DNA from: a virus
DNA: 37,390 nt
Direction: 5' to 3' (one strand)
Virus record (IMG/VR): IMGVR_UViG_3300046796_000847
Span: 1 to 37,390 of that record
A program made the translations under genes and the position numbers. The notes under the pieces were generated by a model. It made no database searches and was not told where the DNA came from. It worked only from the letters and a program-made list of their open reading frames with translations. This document shows, piece after piece, positions 1 to 6,230 of this stretch (within the stretch, counting starts at the first letter, position 1; each line of letters opens with the position of its first letter).

Positions 1-213
1 TCACTGGACCGCACCTCCTGCCAACTCGGGGATCTCGCCCAGTTGCGTGCGGAAGAGGGTCAGCGCGTTCCTTCGGTTGACGAGGCGGCGGGGGACGTCC
101 GCGGGCAGTTCCTCGTAGACGGCGAGGTCGTGTAGGGACTCGAGGCGCTGGTCGACCTTGTCGAGCAGCTGGTCGACTTCGTGGAGGTCGTTGGCGAACT
201 CGGTGCTGAGCAT
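1..213 (-). CDS. Small hypothetical protein, last gene of the early operon in the window
   Basis: This encodes 70 residues, predicted largely helical, with heptad-like leucines in the first half (LHEVDQLLDKVDQRLESL), so a short coiled coil is likely. The ATG overlaps the stop of the upstream J-domain gene by one base (TGATG), which implies translational coupling. The stop codon is the first three bases of the window. I do not recognise a family. It could be a small phage accessory protein or a partner of the J-domain-like protein. Function unknown. Confidence 0.6.
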   Translation of the reverse strand: MLSTEFANDLHEVDQLLDKVDQRLESLHDLAVYEELPADVPRRLVNRRNALTLFRTQLGEIPELAGGAVQ

Positions 214-767
214 CAGGATCTTGCTTCCCTCGCGGCCTGAACAGCCCGGAAGTCGTCGGCGTCGCCGCCCGAGTCGGGATGCGTGGCCTTCAGCGCTGCC
301 GTCTCCCCGCCGTGATCGGCGATGAGTTCCCGGCCGCGCTGCGCCAAGTCAAGATCTGACTCCCCTGCACTCAACTGCCGCCAGCCGGTGTACTGCTCAC
401 CGCGCTTCGTAATCCCATAGCGGTCAACGCGGCGAAGGCTCTCGAGGCCGAGCGCGATCGCGCGGAGGTTGTCCTCGTAGCTCCAAAACCGGTCAGTCGC
501 GTACTTGAGTGGGCCGTGGCGAGAGTCGAAGGCGAGGATCACGCCGGGGTGGTCGGGACTCGCGCCCGAGCGCGGCCACCCGTCGAGACGGATCTGGTCC
601 TCGCGCAGGGCGATCTGGACGATGATCTGCTCGGCGGCCAGATGCTCCAGCTCGCGGTCGAGGAGAACGAGGGTGTTCGACCAGGGCGAAGAGAACGGCG
701 AGCGCTGCGGGTTCTCGCTTCGCTGGCCCGGCCAGGTGTCGATGGGCCGAAACGTGACCTCGATCAC
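213..767 (-). CDS. J-domain-like protein (HPD motif near the C-terminus)
   Basis: This encodes 184 residues. The C-terminal 40 residues resemble helix II, loop and helix III of a DnaJ J-domain: a basic/amphipathic helix, then H163-P164-D165 followed by GGD and a short helix with FRAVQAARE. The canonical N-terminal helix I and the Gly/Phe and zinc regions are absent. The N-terminal 120 residues contain a conserved-looking block (LALREDQIRLDGWPR, then HPGVILAF). I recall this block from hypothetical proteins on actinobacterial mobile elements; that is memory, not a search. The GTG start at 767 is chosen because GGAGG lies 5 bases upstream. It could recruit host DnaK during replication or assembly, which is inference from the HPD motif. 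It lies downstream of the integrase in the same direction. Confidence 0.75.
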   Translation of the reverse strand: MIEVTFRPIDTWPGQRSENPQRSPFSSPWSNTLVLLDRELEHLAAEQIIVQIALREDQIRLDGWPRSGASPDHPGVILAFDSRHGPLKYATDRFWSYEDNLRAIALGLESLRRVDRYGITKRGEQYTGWRQLSAGESDLDLAQRGRELIADHGGETAALKATHPDSGGDADDFRAVQAAREARS

Positions 768-1018
768 GCGCCCCTCCGAGGTGGTAGCAAGCCCCGATCC
801 GACCCCCGCCCTGCTACCACTTTGCTACCAGTTCCCCGGCCCCCTGCCCGGAAACCGGTCCTGCCGCCGAGAACGGCCAGTGCCTGTAGAGCGAACTCGA
901 TCCGCCTCCCCAAGCCGGATCCGCGATTTCTGTCCCGACCTGTCGCGACCTGTCGCGGAGGCTTTATGAGTCGGGGCGAATCGTTAAGAGACCGCGCCGT
1001 TCGTGCCTGAGCGGGCAT
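764..1018 (-). CDS. Doubtful 84-residue ORF between integrase and J-domain gene
   Basis: An ATG ORF begins directly after the integrase stop, and its stop forms a GTGA overlap with the next gene's GTG, as in true neighbours. The product is rich in Arg and Gly, has no recognisable fold, and its best Shine-Dalgarno (GGGAGG) is about 11 bases from the ATG. The DNA under it carries several short repeats typical of an integration site. It is either a real small basic protein or the non-coding attP region that happens to be open. I favour the second slightly. Confidence 0.3.
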   Translation of the reverse strand: MPAQARTARSLNDSPRLIKPPRQVATGRDRNRGSGLGRRIEFALQALAVLGGRTGFRAGGRGTGSKVVAGRGSDRGLLPPRRGA

Positions 1019-1053
1019 CTAGCCGACAGCCTCCCTGGTAGCTGAGCTACCAG
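782..1053. other. Candidate attP / integrase-binding region with repeated TGCTACCA elements
   Basis: The octamer TGCTACCA occurs at 812-819 and 823-830 and inverted (TGGTAGCA) at 782-789. The 9-mers TGGTAGCAA (782-790) and TTGCTACCA (822-830) form an inverted pair. Three imperfect tandem 10-mers of the type TGTCGCGACC lie at 931-960. A perfect 19-base palindrome (arms CTGGTAGCT / AGCTACCAG) sits at 1035-1053 inside the last integrase codons and contains the same GCTACCA core. Short repeats flanking a tyrosine integrase gene are typical of arm and core sites. No attL/attR pair can be compared here, so the attP call is inference. Confidence 0.4.
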
Positions 1054-2104
1054 TTTCGGCCGCGATCTCGACGTCTCGGGCTAGTAGCCGGGCCCGGGCG
1101 GCGTCCTTGTCGGGGTGCCCGTAGCGGGCCATGACGAGCGCGCCGCCGTCCTCGTGGCCGAGCTGGACCGAGACGTCGAAGTGCGAGTTGCCGCGCTCGA
1201 GCAGCTGCGTCGCGCAGAAGTGGCGCAGGTCGTGGAAGCGGATCGGGCGGATCCCGGCGGCGATGCGATCGGCAGATGTGCCGCTGTTGTCGCGGACGGT
1301 CTTCCAGGCGTAGTAGAGGTTGCCCTTGTTCAGGGCCTCGCCTCTGATCGAGTGGAAGACGAAGGGCGAGCCCTCGCGGAGCGGGACTTGGTCGAGGACC
1401 TGGGCGGCCTCGAGGAAGGCGACCTCGCGCTCGAGGCCGTTCTTCGGGAGACCGAGGTTGCCGTCGTCTTTGCGGGCCCGGCGGACCCAGAGGGTATCGG
1501 TGCCGATGTCCTCCAACTGCAAGGCCTGGATCTCGGCGGCACGGAGGCCGGTCCAGGCGGTGAACTGGATCAGGGCCCGGAACTCGGTCGCATAGCCGCC
1601 GAGGTTGAGGCAGGCGGCGAGCAGCTGGTGGAACTCGTCGAGCGTCGGTGGGGAGACCTCGGCGGTCTTCTCGGTCGCCGGCAGGCGGAGGTTGGCGAAG
1701 GGGTTGGCGGTGACCAGGTCGACGTTGCGGGCGTCTTCGTACATCGTCGCGATCGTCTTCGAGACGTTGCGGGGGACGCCGAGGGCCCAGGCCCGGGCAG
1801 AGAGGCGCTCGACCTCACCGAGCAGGGTGGGACCGAACTCCTTGCCGAAGCGGCGGGCGGCGATCGCATAGTGGCGCCGGGTCGACGCCGCCGGCCGGGG
1901 CCACTCCTCGAGCCAGCGCTCGGCAAAGCTGCCGCAGGTCTCGGTGGTGCGGCGGGCCTCGAGGCGGTCGCGGTGCCGGCGCTCGGCGTTGTCGGCCTGG
2001 GTCTTCGTCGACCACGGGCCGTCGGGCACCCAGACCTGCTTGCCGTTGCGTTGGAACTTGGCGACCCACTGGCCGCTGCCCTTGGGGCGTTCGAAGGCGC
2101 TCAC
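1019..2104 (-). CDS. int: Tyrosine-type site-specific integrase
   Basis: This is a phage integrase of the lambda family, 361 residues from the GTG at 2104. The N-terminal segment (about 1-40) looks like a small AP2-like or arm-binding domain with basic and aromatic residues. A SAM-like core-binding domain follows (about 55-145), then the catalytic domain (about 150-345). Catalytic residues are visible: R188 in TGLRAAE, H291 and R294 in HDLRH, H317 in LGHED, and the nucleophile Y328 in MARYGHP; K221 is a candidate for the beta-hairpin lysine. The frame stays open 41 codons upstream, but GTG 2104 is preferred because it overlaps the preceding gene's TGA by four bases (GTGA). It sits at the distal end of the early operon, right after an excisionase-like gene, so int and xis are probably co-transcribed with replication genes. 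Confidence 0.95.
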   Translation of the reverse strand: MSAFERPKGSGQWVAKFQRNGKQVWVPDGPWSTKTQADNAERRHRDRLEARRTTETCGSFAERWLEEWPRPAASTRRHYAIAARRFGKEFGPTLLGEVERLSARAWALGVPRNVSKTIATMYEDARNVDLVTANPFANLRLPATEKTAEVSPPTLDEFHQLLAACLNLGGYATEFRALIQFTAWTGLRAAEIQALQLEDIGTDTLWVRRARKDDGNLGLPKNGLEREVAFLEAAQVLDQVPLREGSPFVFHSIRGEALNKGNLYYAWKTVRDNSGTSADRIAAGIRPIRFHDLRHFCATQLLERGNSHFDVSVQLGHEDGGALVMARYGHPDKDAARARLLARDVEIAAETGSSATREAVG

Positions 2105-2319
2105 TTGCCGAACTCCTTGACTTTGCTCTGTAGCTTCTTGACCAGCTCGGGAGACATTCCCACCGAATCGGAGATCGCAAGCATGCTGCGCTCGAAATCT
2201 GCCGAGATCCGGCTCGGGGTCCGGCACGCCTTCCTCAGGAGTTCAAGCTCTCGATTTATTTCTTCGCCGAACCGCCTACCGGCATTGCCACAGGCCTCCA
2301 CCATCTTCTTGCCGTCCAT
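2101..2319 (-). CDS. Small helical protein between excisionase-like gene and integrase
   Basis: This encodes 72 residues and starts at the ATG at 2319, which shares an A with the TGA of the upstream gene (TGATG). Its own TGA overlaps the integrase GTG (GTGA). The sequence is charged and helical (EEINRELELLRKACR, later MSPELVKKLQSKVKEFG) with no transmembrane segment. I do not recognise it. Its place between an excisionase-like gene and the integrase suggests a role linked to recombination control, but only by position. Confidence 0.65.
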   Translation of the reverse strand: MDGKKMVEACGNAGRRFGEEINRELELLRKACRTPSRISADFERSMLAISDSVGMSPELVKKLQSKVKEFGK

Positions 2320-2549
2320 CACGCCGCCGCTCCCTTCGTTCGCTCTACCGGGAATCGAACGACGTCGCCGCCCTGGGGTGGGACCTTGCGCAGCTGGGCC
2401 ACGACATCGCTCATGTAGTAGCGATTCTGACCGCCGACGCGGAGGGTGGGCTTGACGCGGCGGGTGATGGTGCGGGTGGAGACGTCGAGCTCCTTGGCGA
2501 CCTGTGCCTTCGACATCCACGGCTCCCGGGATTTGGTCGCGGTGCTCAA
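2319..2549 (-). CDS. Excisionase-like HTH protein (MerR/AlpA-type winged helix)
   Basis: This encodes 76 residues with a compact helix-turn-helix: MSKAQVAKELDVSTRTITRRV followed by a GGQNRYYMSDVVAQL wing and second helix. That layout is typical of small phage excisionases and AlpA-like regulators. Two starts are possible. A TTG at 2549 overlaps the upstream TGA (TTGA). An ATG twelve codons in, at the M of MSKAQ, has GGGAG six bases upstream. Next to the integrase it is the natural candidate recombination directionality factor. It could instead be only a transcription regulator. Confidence 0.75.
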   Translation of the reverse strand: MSTATKSREPWMSKAQVAKELDVSTRTITRRVKPTLRVGGQNRYYMSDVVAQLRKVPPQGGDVVRFPVERTKGAAA

Positions 2550-2797
2550 CTGACCGGAGCCTCCCCCTGAACCTCGGGTGAAGGCCAGAAGTTCCGGCCC
2601 GGGGGCATGTAGTCATCGCGGACCACCAAGCCGCCGAGCCACATCATGGGATTCACATGGGCTCGGACGAGATCCTCGTAGATCCGGTCGGCGTCGTCGC
2701 GAGAGTAGGTCGTCGCGGCGCGGTAGCGACCGTCCTGGAGCCAGCGGACCTGGTAGGGCATCGGTCCGGCGAAGAGGCGGGAGATGCCGTCGGTCAA
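2546..2797 (-). CDS. Hypothetical 83-residue protein
   Basis: The coding part runs from a TTG at 2797, which overlaps the stop of the gene before it as TTGA. The frame is open further upstream, but that part is the shadow of the neighbour. Visible features are MPYQVRWLQDGRYRAATTYSRDDADRIYEDL followed by an aromatic/Pro-rich tail (MMWLGGLVVRDDYMPP). This resembles a small single-domain alpha/beta protein. An internal ATG (MPYQ) lacks a Shine-Dalgarno. Family and function unknown. Confidence 0.55.
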   Translation of the reverse strand: MTDGISRLFAGPMPYQVRWLQDGRYRAATTYSRDDADRIYEDLVRAHVNPMMWLGGLVVRDDYMPPGRNFWPSPEVQGEAPVS

Positions 2798-3027
2798 GCC
2801 GGCCGTCCCTGGATCCCGAGGACCACTCGCTCGAGGCGGGGGTAGTGGCCGGTGATCTTGTGGCTCGGGCCCGCGCAGTATGGATTGCCCTTGATCCGGT
2901 CGGCATTGACGATCAGGTGATGGCAGTGCTCGTCGGGGCAAATCAGCGCCTCGGTCTGCCAATCGTCCGGGAGGCGAGTCGCCTTCCGCCTGCGGCTGGT
3001 TCCGTTTGACGTCGCCGTGGCGTTCAT
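2794..3027 (-). CDS. Small putative zinc-ribbon protein
   Basis: This encodes 77 residues with a basic N-terminus (TSRRRKATRLP) and a cysteine/histidine cluster: C-PDEH-C-HH, then C-AGPS-H about 17 residues later. This could bind one zinc ion. The ATG overlaps the upstream TGA (ATGA), and its own stop overlaps the next TTG. It belongs to a group of small Cys-rich early proteins in this phage. A nucleic-acid-binding or host-takeover role is plausible but not shown. Confidence 0.65.
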   Translation of the reverse strand: MNATATSNGTSRRRKATRLPDDWQTEALICPDEHCHHLIVNADRIKGNPYCAGPSHKITGHYPRLERVVLGIQGRPA

Positions 3028-3239
3028 GCGAGGGCCTCGCGGAAGCCGTCAAGAGCCGGCTGGTGGAGCAGCTGCTCGAGCCGTTCGATCGCGTCGCTGG
3101 CCTCAGAGCGCCAGCGGACAACCGGGACCTCGATGCCGGCCCGCCTGGCGAGGATCTCGAGGCGGTCGCGCTGGCGGTCGCTCGGGAGGCGGTTCCGTCG
3201 GCGGGTCCGCTCAGCGTGTAGGAAGGCTGGCGACCTCAT
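3024..3239 (-). CDS. Small basic hypothetical protein
   Basis: This encodes 71 residues. The N-terminus is very Arg-rich (ERTRRRNRLPSDRQRDRLE), followed by an amphipathic helix (EASDAIERLEQLLHQ). It overlaps its neighbours by ATGA on both sides, which supports it being real. No family recognised. The basic part could bind nucleic acid. Confidence 0.6.
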   Translation of the reverse strand: MRSPAFLHAERTRRRNRLPSDRQRDRLEILARRAGIEVPVVRWRSEASDAIERLEQLLHQPALDGFREALA

Positions 3240-4339
3240 GCGCTCGCCTCCGCCTTGCTCGGGTCGAGCATCTGCTCGAAGAGCTCGATTGCCGCATCGC
3301 GGTGCTCATCGACGAATGGGACCGCCTTGCTGATCGCCTTCTTGACCCCGTCGTCGTTGCGGACCGCGTCGTAGACCTGGCTCCAAGTCGGCTTGGCAGG
3401 TAGGGCAGCGGCAGCGGCAGCGGCAGCGGCAGCGTCAGCGGCAGCGTCAGCGTCAGCGTCAGCGGCAGCGGCAGCGTCAGCGGCAGCGTCAGCGTCAGCG
3501 TCAGCGGCAGCGACAGCGTCAGCGGCAGCGGCAGCGACAGCGTCAGCGGCAGCGTCAGCGGCAGCGACAGCGGCAGCGACAGCGGCAGCGTCAGCGGCAG
3601 CGACAGCGGCAGCGTCAGCGGCAGCGACAGCGGCAGCGTCAGCGGCAGCGACAGCGGCAGCGACAGCGACAGCGGCAGCGTCAGCGGCAGCGTCAGCGTC
3701 AGCGTCAGCGGCAGCGGCAGCGTCAGCGGCAGCGTCAGCGACAGCGACAGCGGCAGCGTCAGCGACAGCGACAGCGGCAGCGTCAGCGACAGCGAACGGC
3801 TTGCCTTCGGCTTCGAGCCGCTCCCTGACCTGGCGCCGGATCTCGCCGCGGAGCGTGCCGTAGGCGTTCGGGTGCTTCGCGCGGACCTCGTCGCGGACCT
3901 TGTAGAGCAGGTCGCGGAGTGCCGGGGTCCATTCGCTGATCTCCATGCCGCGCAGCTCGTCTGCTTTCGCGGTCATGCCGGCGAGCTCGAGCCAGTTGGG
4001 GAGGCCGGTGTTGATTACCCAGGCCGCCGCCAGCGCTTTGCGGGCATGGTCCTGGCCGTCGTCGCCTGTACCGCCCATTCGCCCGAGGAAGCGCTTGAGC
4101 AACTGTCGGTCCTCCGCCGAGAAGCGATCGTTCAGCCGCTGACCGTAGCGCCAGAGGACCGGGCTGACGCAGGGCGGGCAGTCGCCCCACTCCTCGCCGT
4201 AGATCCAGCCCTCCATCTCGAGGAGGCAGGCTTCGGGCGGCTTCGTCGGGTCGTCGGGCGCACCATGGTTGCCGTGCAGTAGCGGCAGATCCTTGGCGAT
4301 CGCCAGGCGCTCGGGGATTGGAGTGGCGGTGGGGGACAT
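3236..4339 (-). CDS. Conserved phage-type protein with a 130-residue Ala-X repeat array
   Basis: This encodes 367 residues from the ATG at 4339 (TGATG overlap with the gene before it). The N-terminal domain (about 1-180) has a Cys-containing conserved-looking core: ACLLEMEGWIYGEEWGDCPP, then CVSPVL and a LND motif, then WLELAGM. I recall this pattern from hypothetical proteins of actinobacterial phages and plasmids, some with Ala-rich tails. Residues 183-312 are 65 dipeptides, each Ala followed by Ala (29), Asp (22) or Val (14). A short C-terminal helical domain follows. A long alanine-rich helix or rod carrying periodic negative charge is likely. Function unknown. Confidence 0.8.
   Translation of the reverse strand: MSPTATPIPERLAIAKDLPLLHGNHGAPDDPTKPPEACLLEMEGWIYGEEWGDCPPCVSPVLWRYGQRLNDRFSAEDRQLLKRFLGRMGGTGDDGQDHARKALAAAWVINTGLPNWLELAGMTAKADELRGMEISEWTPALRDLLYKVRDEVRAKHPNAYGTLRGEIRRQVRERLEAEGKPFAVADAAAVAVADAAAVAVADAAADAAAAADADADAAADAAAVAVAAAVAAADAAAVAAADAAAVAAADAAAVAAAVAAADAAADAVAAAAADAVAAADADADAAADAAAAADADADAAADAAAAAAAAAALPAKPTWSQVYDAVRNDDGVKKAISKAVPFVDEHRDAAIELFEQMLDPSKAEASA
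3404..3793. repeat. Hexanucleotide array, 65 perfect-length units of G[G/T/A]CAGC
   Basis: The 390 bases are exactly 65 tandem hexamers. Five positions are invariant and only the second plus-strand base varies, among G, T and A, never C. On the coding strand each unit is GCT followed by GCC, GAC or GTC. Blocks of higher order are visible: a 24-base period (Val, Ala, Asp, Ala units) in units 24-36, and an Asp-Asp-Asp-Ala-Asp-Ala-type block that recurs at units 15-20, 49-54 and 56-61. Unit gain or loss keeps the reading frame. Confidence 0.97.
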
Positions 4340-4560
4340 CAACTCTCCTCGCTGGCGTCGTCGACGCCGTCGGTTACGTGTTCTTCGATGACTCGGCAGT
4401 AGCCGGCCGCGCAGAGGCTGTGCATCCAGCCCCGGCCCTCGACCTTGCGGATGTAGTGCTCGCCGGCGAGAACGGGGGCGGTGCACCCCTTGCAGGAGCC
4501 GTCGCGTTTGGCGAGGATTTCCGGCCCGAGAATGGGGACGGTGAGTTCGGCCACGGTCAT
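4339..4560 (-). CDS. Small Cys-rich putative zinc-finger protein
   Basis: This encodes 73 residues. The segment C-KG-C, followed about 20 residues later by HSLCAAGYC, could form a treble-clef-like or PARP-type-like zinc site (CKGCTAPVLAGEHY, then GWMHSLC). The ATG overlaps the replication gene's TGA (ATGA), and its stop overlaps the next ATG (TGATG). It is likely made in coupled fashion right after the replication initiator. Partner and function unknown. Confidence 0.7.
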   Translation of the reverse strand: MTVAELTVPILGPEILAKRDGSCKGCTAPVLAGEHYIRKVEGRGWMHSLCAAGYCRVIEEHVTDGVDDASEES

Positions 4561-5585
4561 GCCCTCTCCAGCTCCAGGGCGGTCTCATCGACGATCTCCA
4601 GGCCGGCCTTTATGCCGGTCTTGGCCAGGGCCGCAGCGATCAGCTCGCGGTAGTCGGAGAGGATCCCGCGGCCGCTCGAGTCGACGAGGACCAGGTCGGA
4701 CCCGCGGCGGCCGACGCCCTCGAGCGGAGCGATCCACCTGTCGAAGGCCTCGGCGTCGAGCGTCTCGCGGAGGTGGGTCTTGGTTTCCTCCCAGACCTCG
4801 ATCGCAGCCTGGTCCTCCATGACCATGACCGACTCCGCTTGGCGGCGGCCTTCGAACCTCGGACCCGGCATCGCGGCGAAGCCTTCGACGTCGTCGCGGC
4901 TTTTGAAGATCCGAGCGAGGTCGTCGAAGATCGCCCCGTCGCGGTTCGCGTGCCGGCCGCGCTTCATGTGGAAGTCGGAACCGGCGCAACCGGCGATCGC
5001 GCGGCGAAGCTCGTCCTCGCTCGAGTCGGCGATGCGAGCCTTCGTCAGTCGCCGGCGTTTCGGGGTGAACTGCGTCGAGCCGTTGCGACCGGTCAGGCTC
5101 TTCCAAAGCTCGAAGAGCTGCTCGGGAAGATCAAGGCCGTCCCCCCCTGGGGGACTATGGGGGTTGGTTCTTGACGGTTCCTTTGACGGTTCCCTATATA
5201 GACCGGTGTCGGATTTGTCCGGTAGAACCTGCTCGGATTGTCCGGTAGAAGCGTCACTGGTGTCCGGTTGAACGCCATCTGTCTTACCGGACAAATTGGC
5301 CGGTTGATTGAGATCGAGTCGAATCCGGTCGTGAGCGCGCCCGCGCCCCTGTGTCTGGGCCGTTCGTTCGCGGGCAAGCAGCCCTTCCCCCTCGAGCAGC
5401 TTCAGGTGCCGGCGTACGGTTCGCTCGTCGCAGCTGGTGTAGTCGGCGACGTGCTTCTCCCCCGGCCAGCAGACGCCGTCCTGGTCGGCGTGATCGGCGA
5501 CTTTGAGGAGTGTGAGAAGCGGGCCTTGGCCGAGCTCGCGACCGCGGCCGATCTCCCAGGCCCACTGGGATGCCCGGACGCTCAT
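4557..5585 (-). CDS. Phage replication initiator: winged helix, Phg_2220_C-like middle, DnaA domain I-like C-terminus
   Basis: This encodes 342 residues from the ATG at 5585 (ATGA overlap). Residues about 10-80 form a winged helix typical of replication initiators (LLTLLKVADHADQDG, then DERTVRRHLKLLEGEGLL). Residues 85-150 are a flexible polar linker. Residues about 155-240 (LFELWKSLTGRNG, KRRRLTKARI) resemble the conserved C-terminal domain of phage replication proteins. Residues about 260-342 resemble domain I of DnaA: IEVWEETKTHLRETLDAEAF, then DRWIAPLEG and LVLVDSSG. DnaA domain I normally binds DnaB helicase and regulators, so this end may recruit the host helicase (inference). The linker DNA carries iteron-like repeats, as in lambda O. 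Confidence 0.85.
   Translation of the reverse strand: MSVRASQWAWEIGRGRELGQGPLLTLLKVADHADQDGVCWPGEKHVADYTSCDERTVRRHLKLLEGEGLLARERTAQTQGRGRAHDRIRLDLNQPANLSGKTDGVQPDTSDASTGQSEQVLPDKSDTGLYREPSKEPSRTNPHSPPGGDGLDLPEQLFELWKSLTGRNGSTQFTPKRRRLTKARIADSSEDELRRAIAGCAGSDFHMKRGRHANRDGAIFDDLARIFKSRDDVEGFAAMPGPRFEGRRQAESVMVMEDQAAIEVWEETKTHLRETLDAEAFDRWIAPLEGVGRRGSDLVLVDSSGRGILSDYRELIAAALAKTGIKAGLEIVDETALELERA
5171..5308. other. Putative phage replication origin: iterons inside the initiator gene
   Basis: The core TTGTCCGGTAGAA is at 5215-5227 and 5238-5250. Variants are TGTCCGGTTGAA at 5261-5272, the inverted TTACCGGACAAATT at 5284-5297, and TTGGCCGGTTGAT at 5296-5308. Next to them, TTGACGGTTCC is repeated directly at 5171-5181 and 5183-5193, followed by an AT-rich CCTATATAG at 5193-5201. 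The first two cores are read in different codon frames, so the conservation is at the DNA level. An origin inside the initiator gene is the lambdoid arrangement. Function is inferred. Confidence 0.65.
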
Positions 5586-5800
5586 CGAACGCGCTCCTGC
5601 TCGATAGCGACGATGTCGCCGACGATGCCCCACTCCTCGGCGACCGCCAGGGCGTTCAGGAGATCGGTGACGGCGCGATCCCGGATGAGCCGGGTGACGT
5701 GGGGCTGGTCTTTGATCGAGTCGTGATGGGCGAGGGCGCGCATCAGGCGACCGCGCGCCGCGGCCTTCCACTCCTGTGCGAGCTGGGTGTCGGACTTCAC
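5582..5800 (-). CDS. Small hypothetical helical protein upstream of replication initiator
   Basis: This encodes 72 residues from a GTG at 5800 (GTGA overlap with the upstream stop), and its TGA overlaps the initiator's ATG. It is helical and charged throughout (TQLAQEWKAAARGRLMRALAHH, VTRLIRDRAVTDLLNALAVAEEWG). There are no membrane segments or cysteines. It may be co-translated with and act with the replication initiator, but this rests on position only. Confidence 0.65.
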   Translation of the reverse strand: MKSDTQLAQEWKAAARGRLMRALAHHDSIKDQPHVTRLIRDRAVTDLLNALAVAEEWGIVGDIVAIEQERVR

Positions 5801-6012
5801 AGCGCCACCAACTTGAAGCGCTCAGGATGGTTCAGCTCGACGTGGCGGCCGCAGTCCCCGCAGAAGATGACGAGCTTTCCGGTGTCGAGGTCCCGGTACA
5901 TGTAGGCCCCGATCTCCTCGATCAGTTCCGCCTGGCAATGAGAGGCCGCGCAGGACTTGACGCCGCCGTATGGGGGGAGAAGTCGACCGAGCTCAGCAGT
6001 CTTCTCGGTCAC
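5797..6012 (-). CDS. Small zinc-ribbon-like protein
   Basis: This encodes 71 residues from a GTG at 6012. Two cysteine knuckles are visible, C-AASH-C and C-GD-C, about 25 residues apart and followed by GRHVELNHP. They fit a four-cysteine zinc ribbon. Both gene boundaries are GTGA overlaps. It is one of several small Cys-rich early proteins here. Function unknown; RNA polymerase or nucleic-acid binding is possible. Confidence 0.7.
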   Translation of the reverse strand: MTEKTAELGRLLPPYGGVKSCAASHCQAELIEEIGAYMYRDLDTGKLVIFCGDCGRHVELNHPERFKLVAL

Positions 6013-6230
6013 GCCCCACCCCCGAGTCGCAGCTGCTCAGAGTCGCCGCGGATGAGCACGCCGCGGATCTGCCGGCGGGTGACCGAGCCGTAGCCGGCGA
6101 TCGTCTTGGACAGCGGGATGATCGGCAGTCGGCCGTTGTCTTCGGGTGGGCCGGCGATCCTGCCCGCGCCCTGGCGGCCACGGATGACGACCTCGACGGT
6201 GTCGCCCATGTGGAGGTCGGTGGGCCTCAC
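6009..6230 (-). CDS. Small beta-rich hypothetical protein
   Basis: This encodes 73 residues from a GTG at 6230. The pattern (LHMGDTVEVVIRGRQGAGRIAGP, then GRLPIIPLS and GVLIRG) looks like a small SH3-like or KOW-like barrel, a fold that often binds nucleic acid or ribosomal partners. It is joined by GTGA overlaps at both ends. This is a pattern impression only, and no family is named. Confidence 0.6.
   Translation of the reverse strand: MRPTDLHMGDTVEVVIRGRQGAGRIAGPPEDNGRLPIIPLSKTIAGYGSVTRRQIRGVLIRGDSEQLRLGGGA

Noticed and set aside
1035-1053. Intrinsic terminator for the integrase
   Set aside because: The palindrome is inside the coding sequence and is not followed by a T-run on the minus strand.
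1115-2455. Long plus-strand ORF (446 codons) opposite the integrase
   Set aside because: The opposite strand encodes a full integrase with all catalytic residues. High GC makes antisense frames open by chance.
3404-3793. CRISPR array
   Set aside because: The units are 6 bases with no spacers, and the array lies inside a coding sequence.
3393-3863. Plus-strand Ala/Ser/Thr-rich ORF of 156 codons across the repeat array
   Set aside because: It is the antisense reading of the hexamer array, has no Shine-Dalgarno or non-repeat domain, and lies inside a gene fixed by overlaps on both sides.
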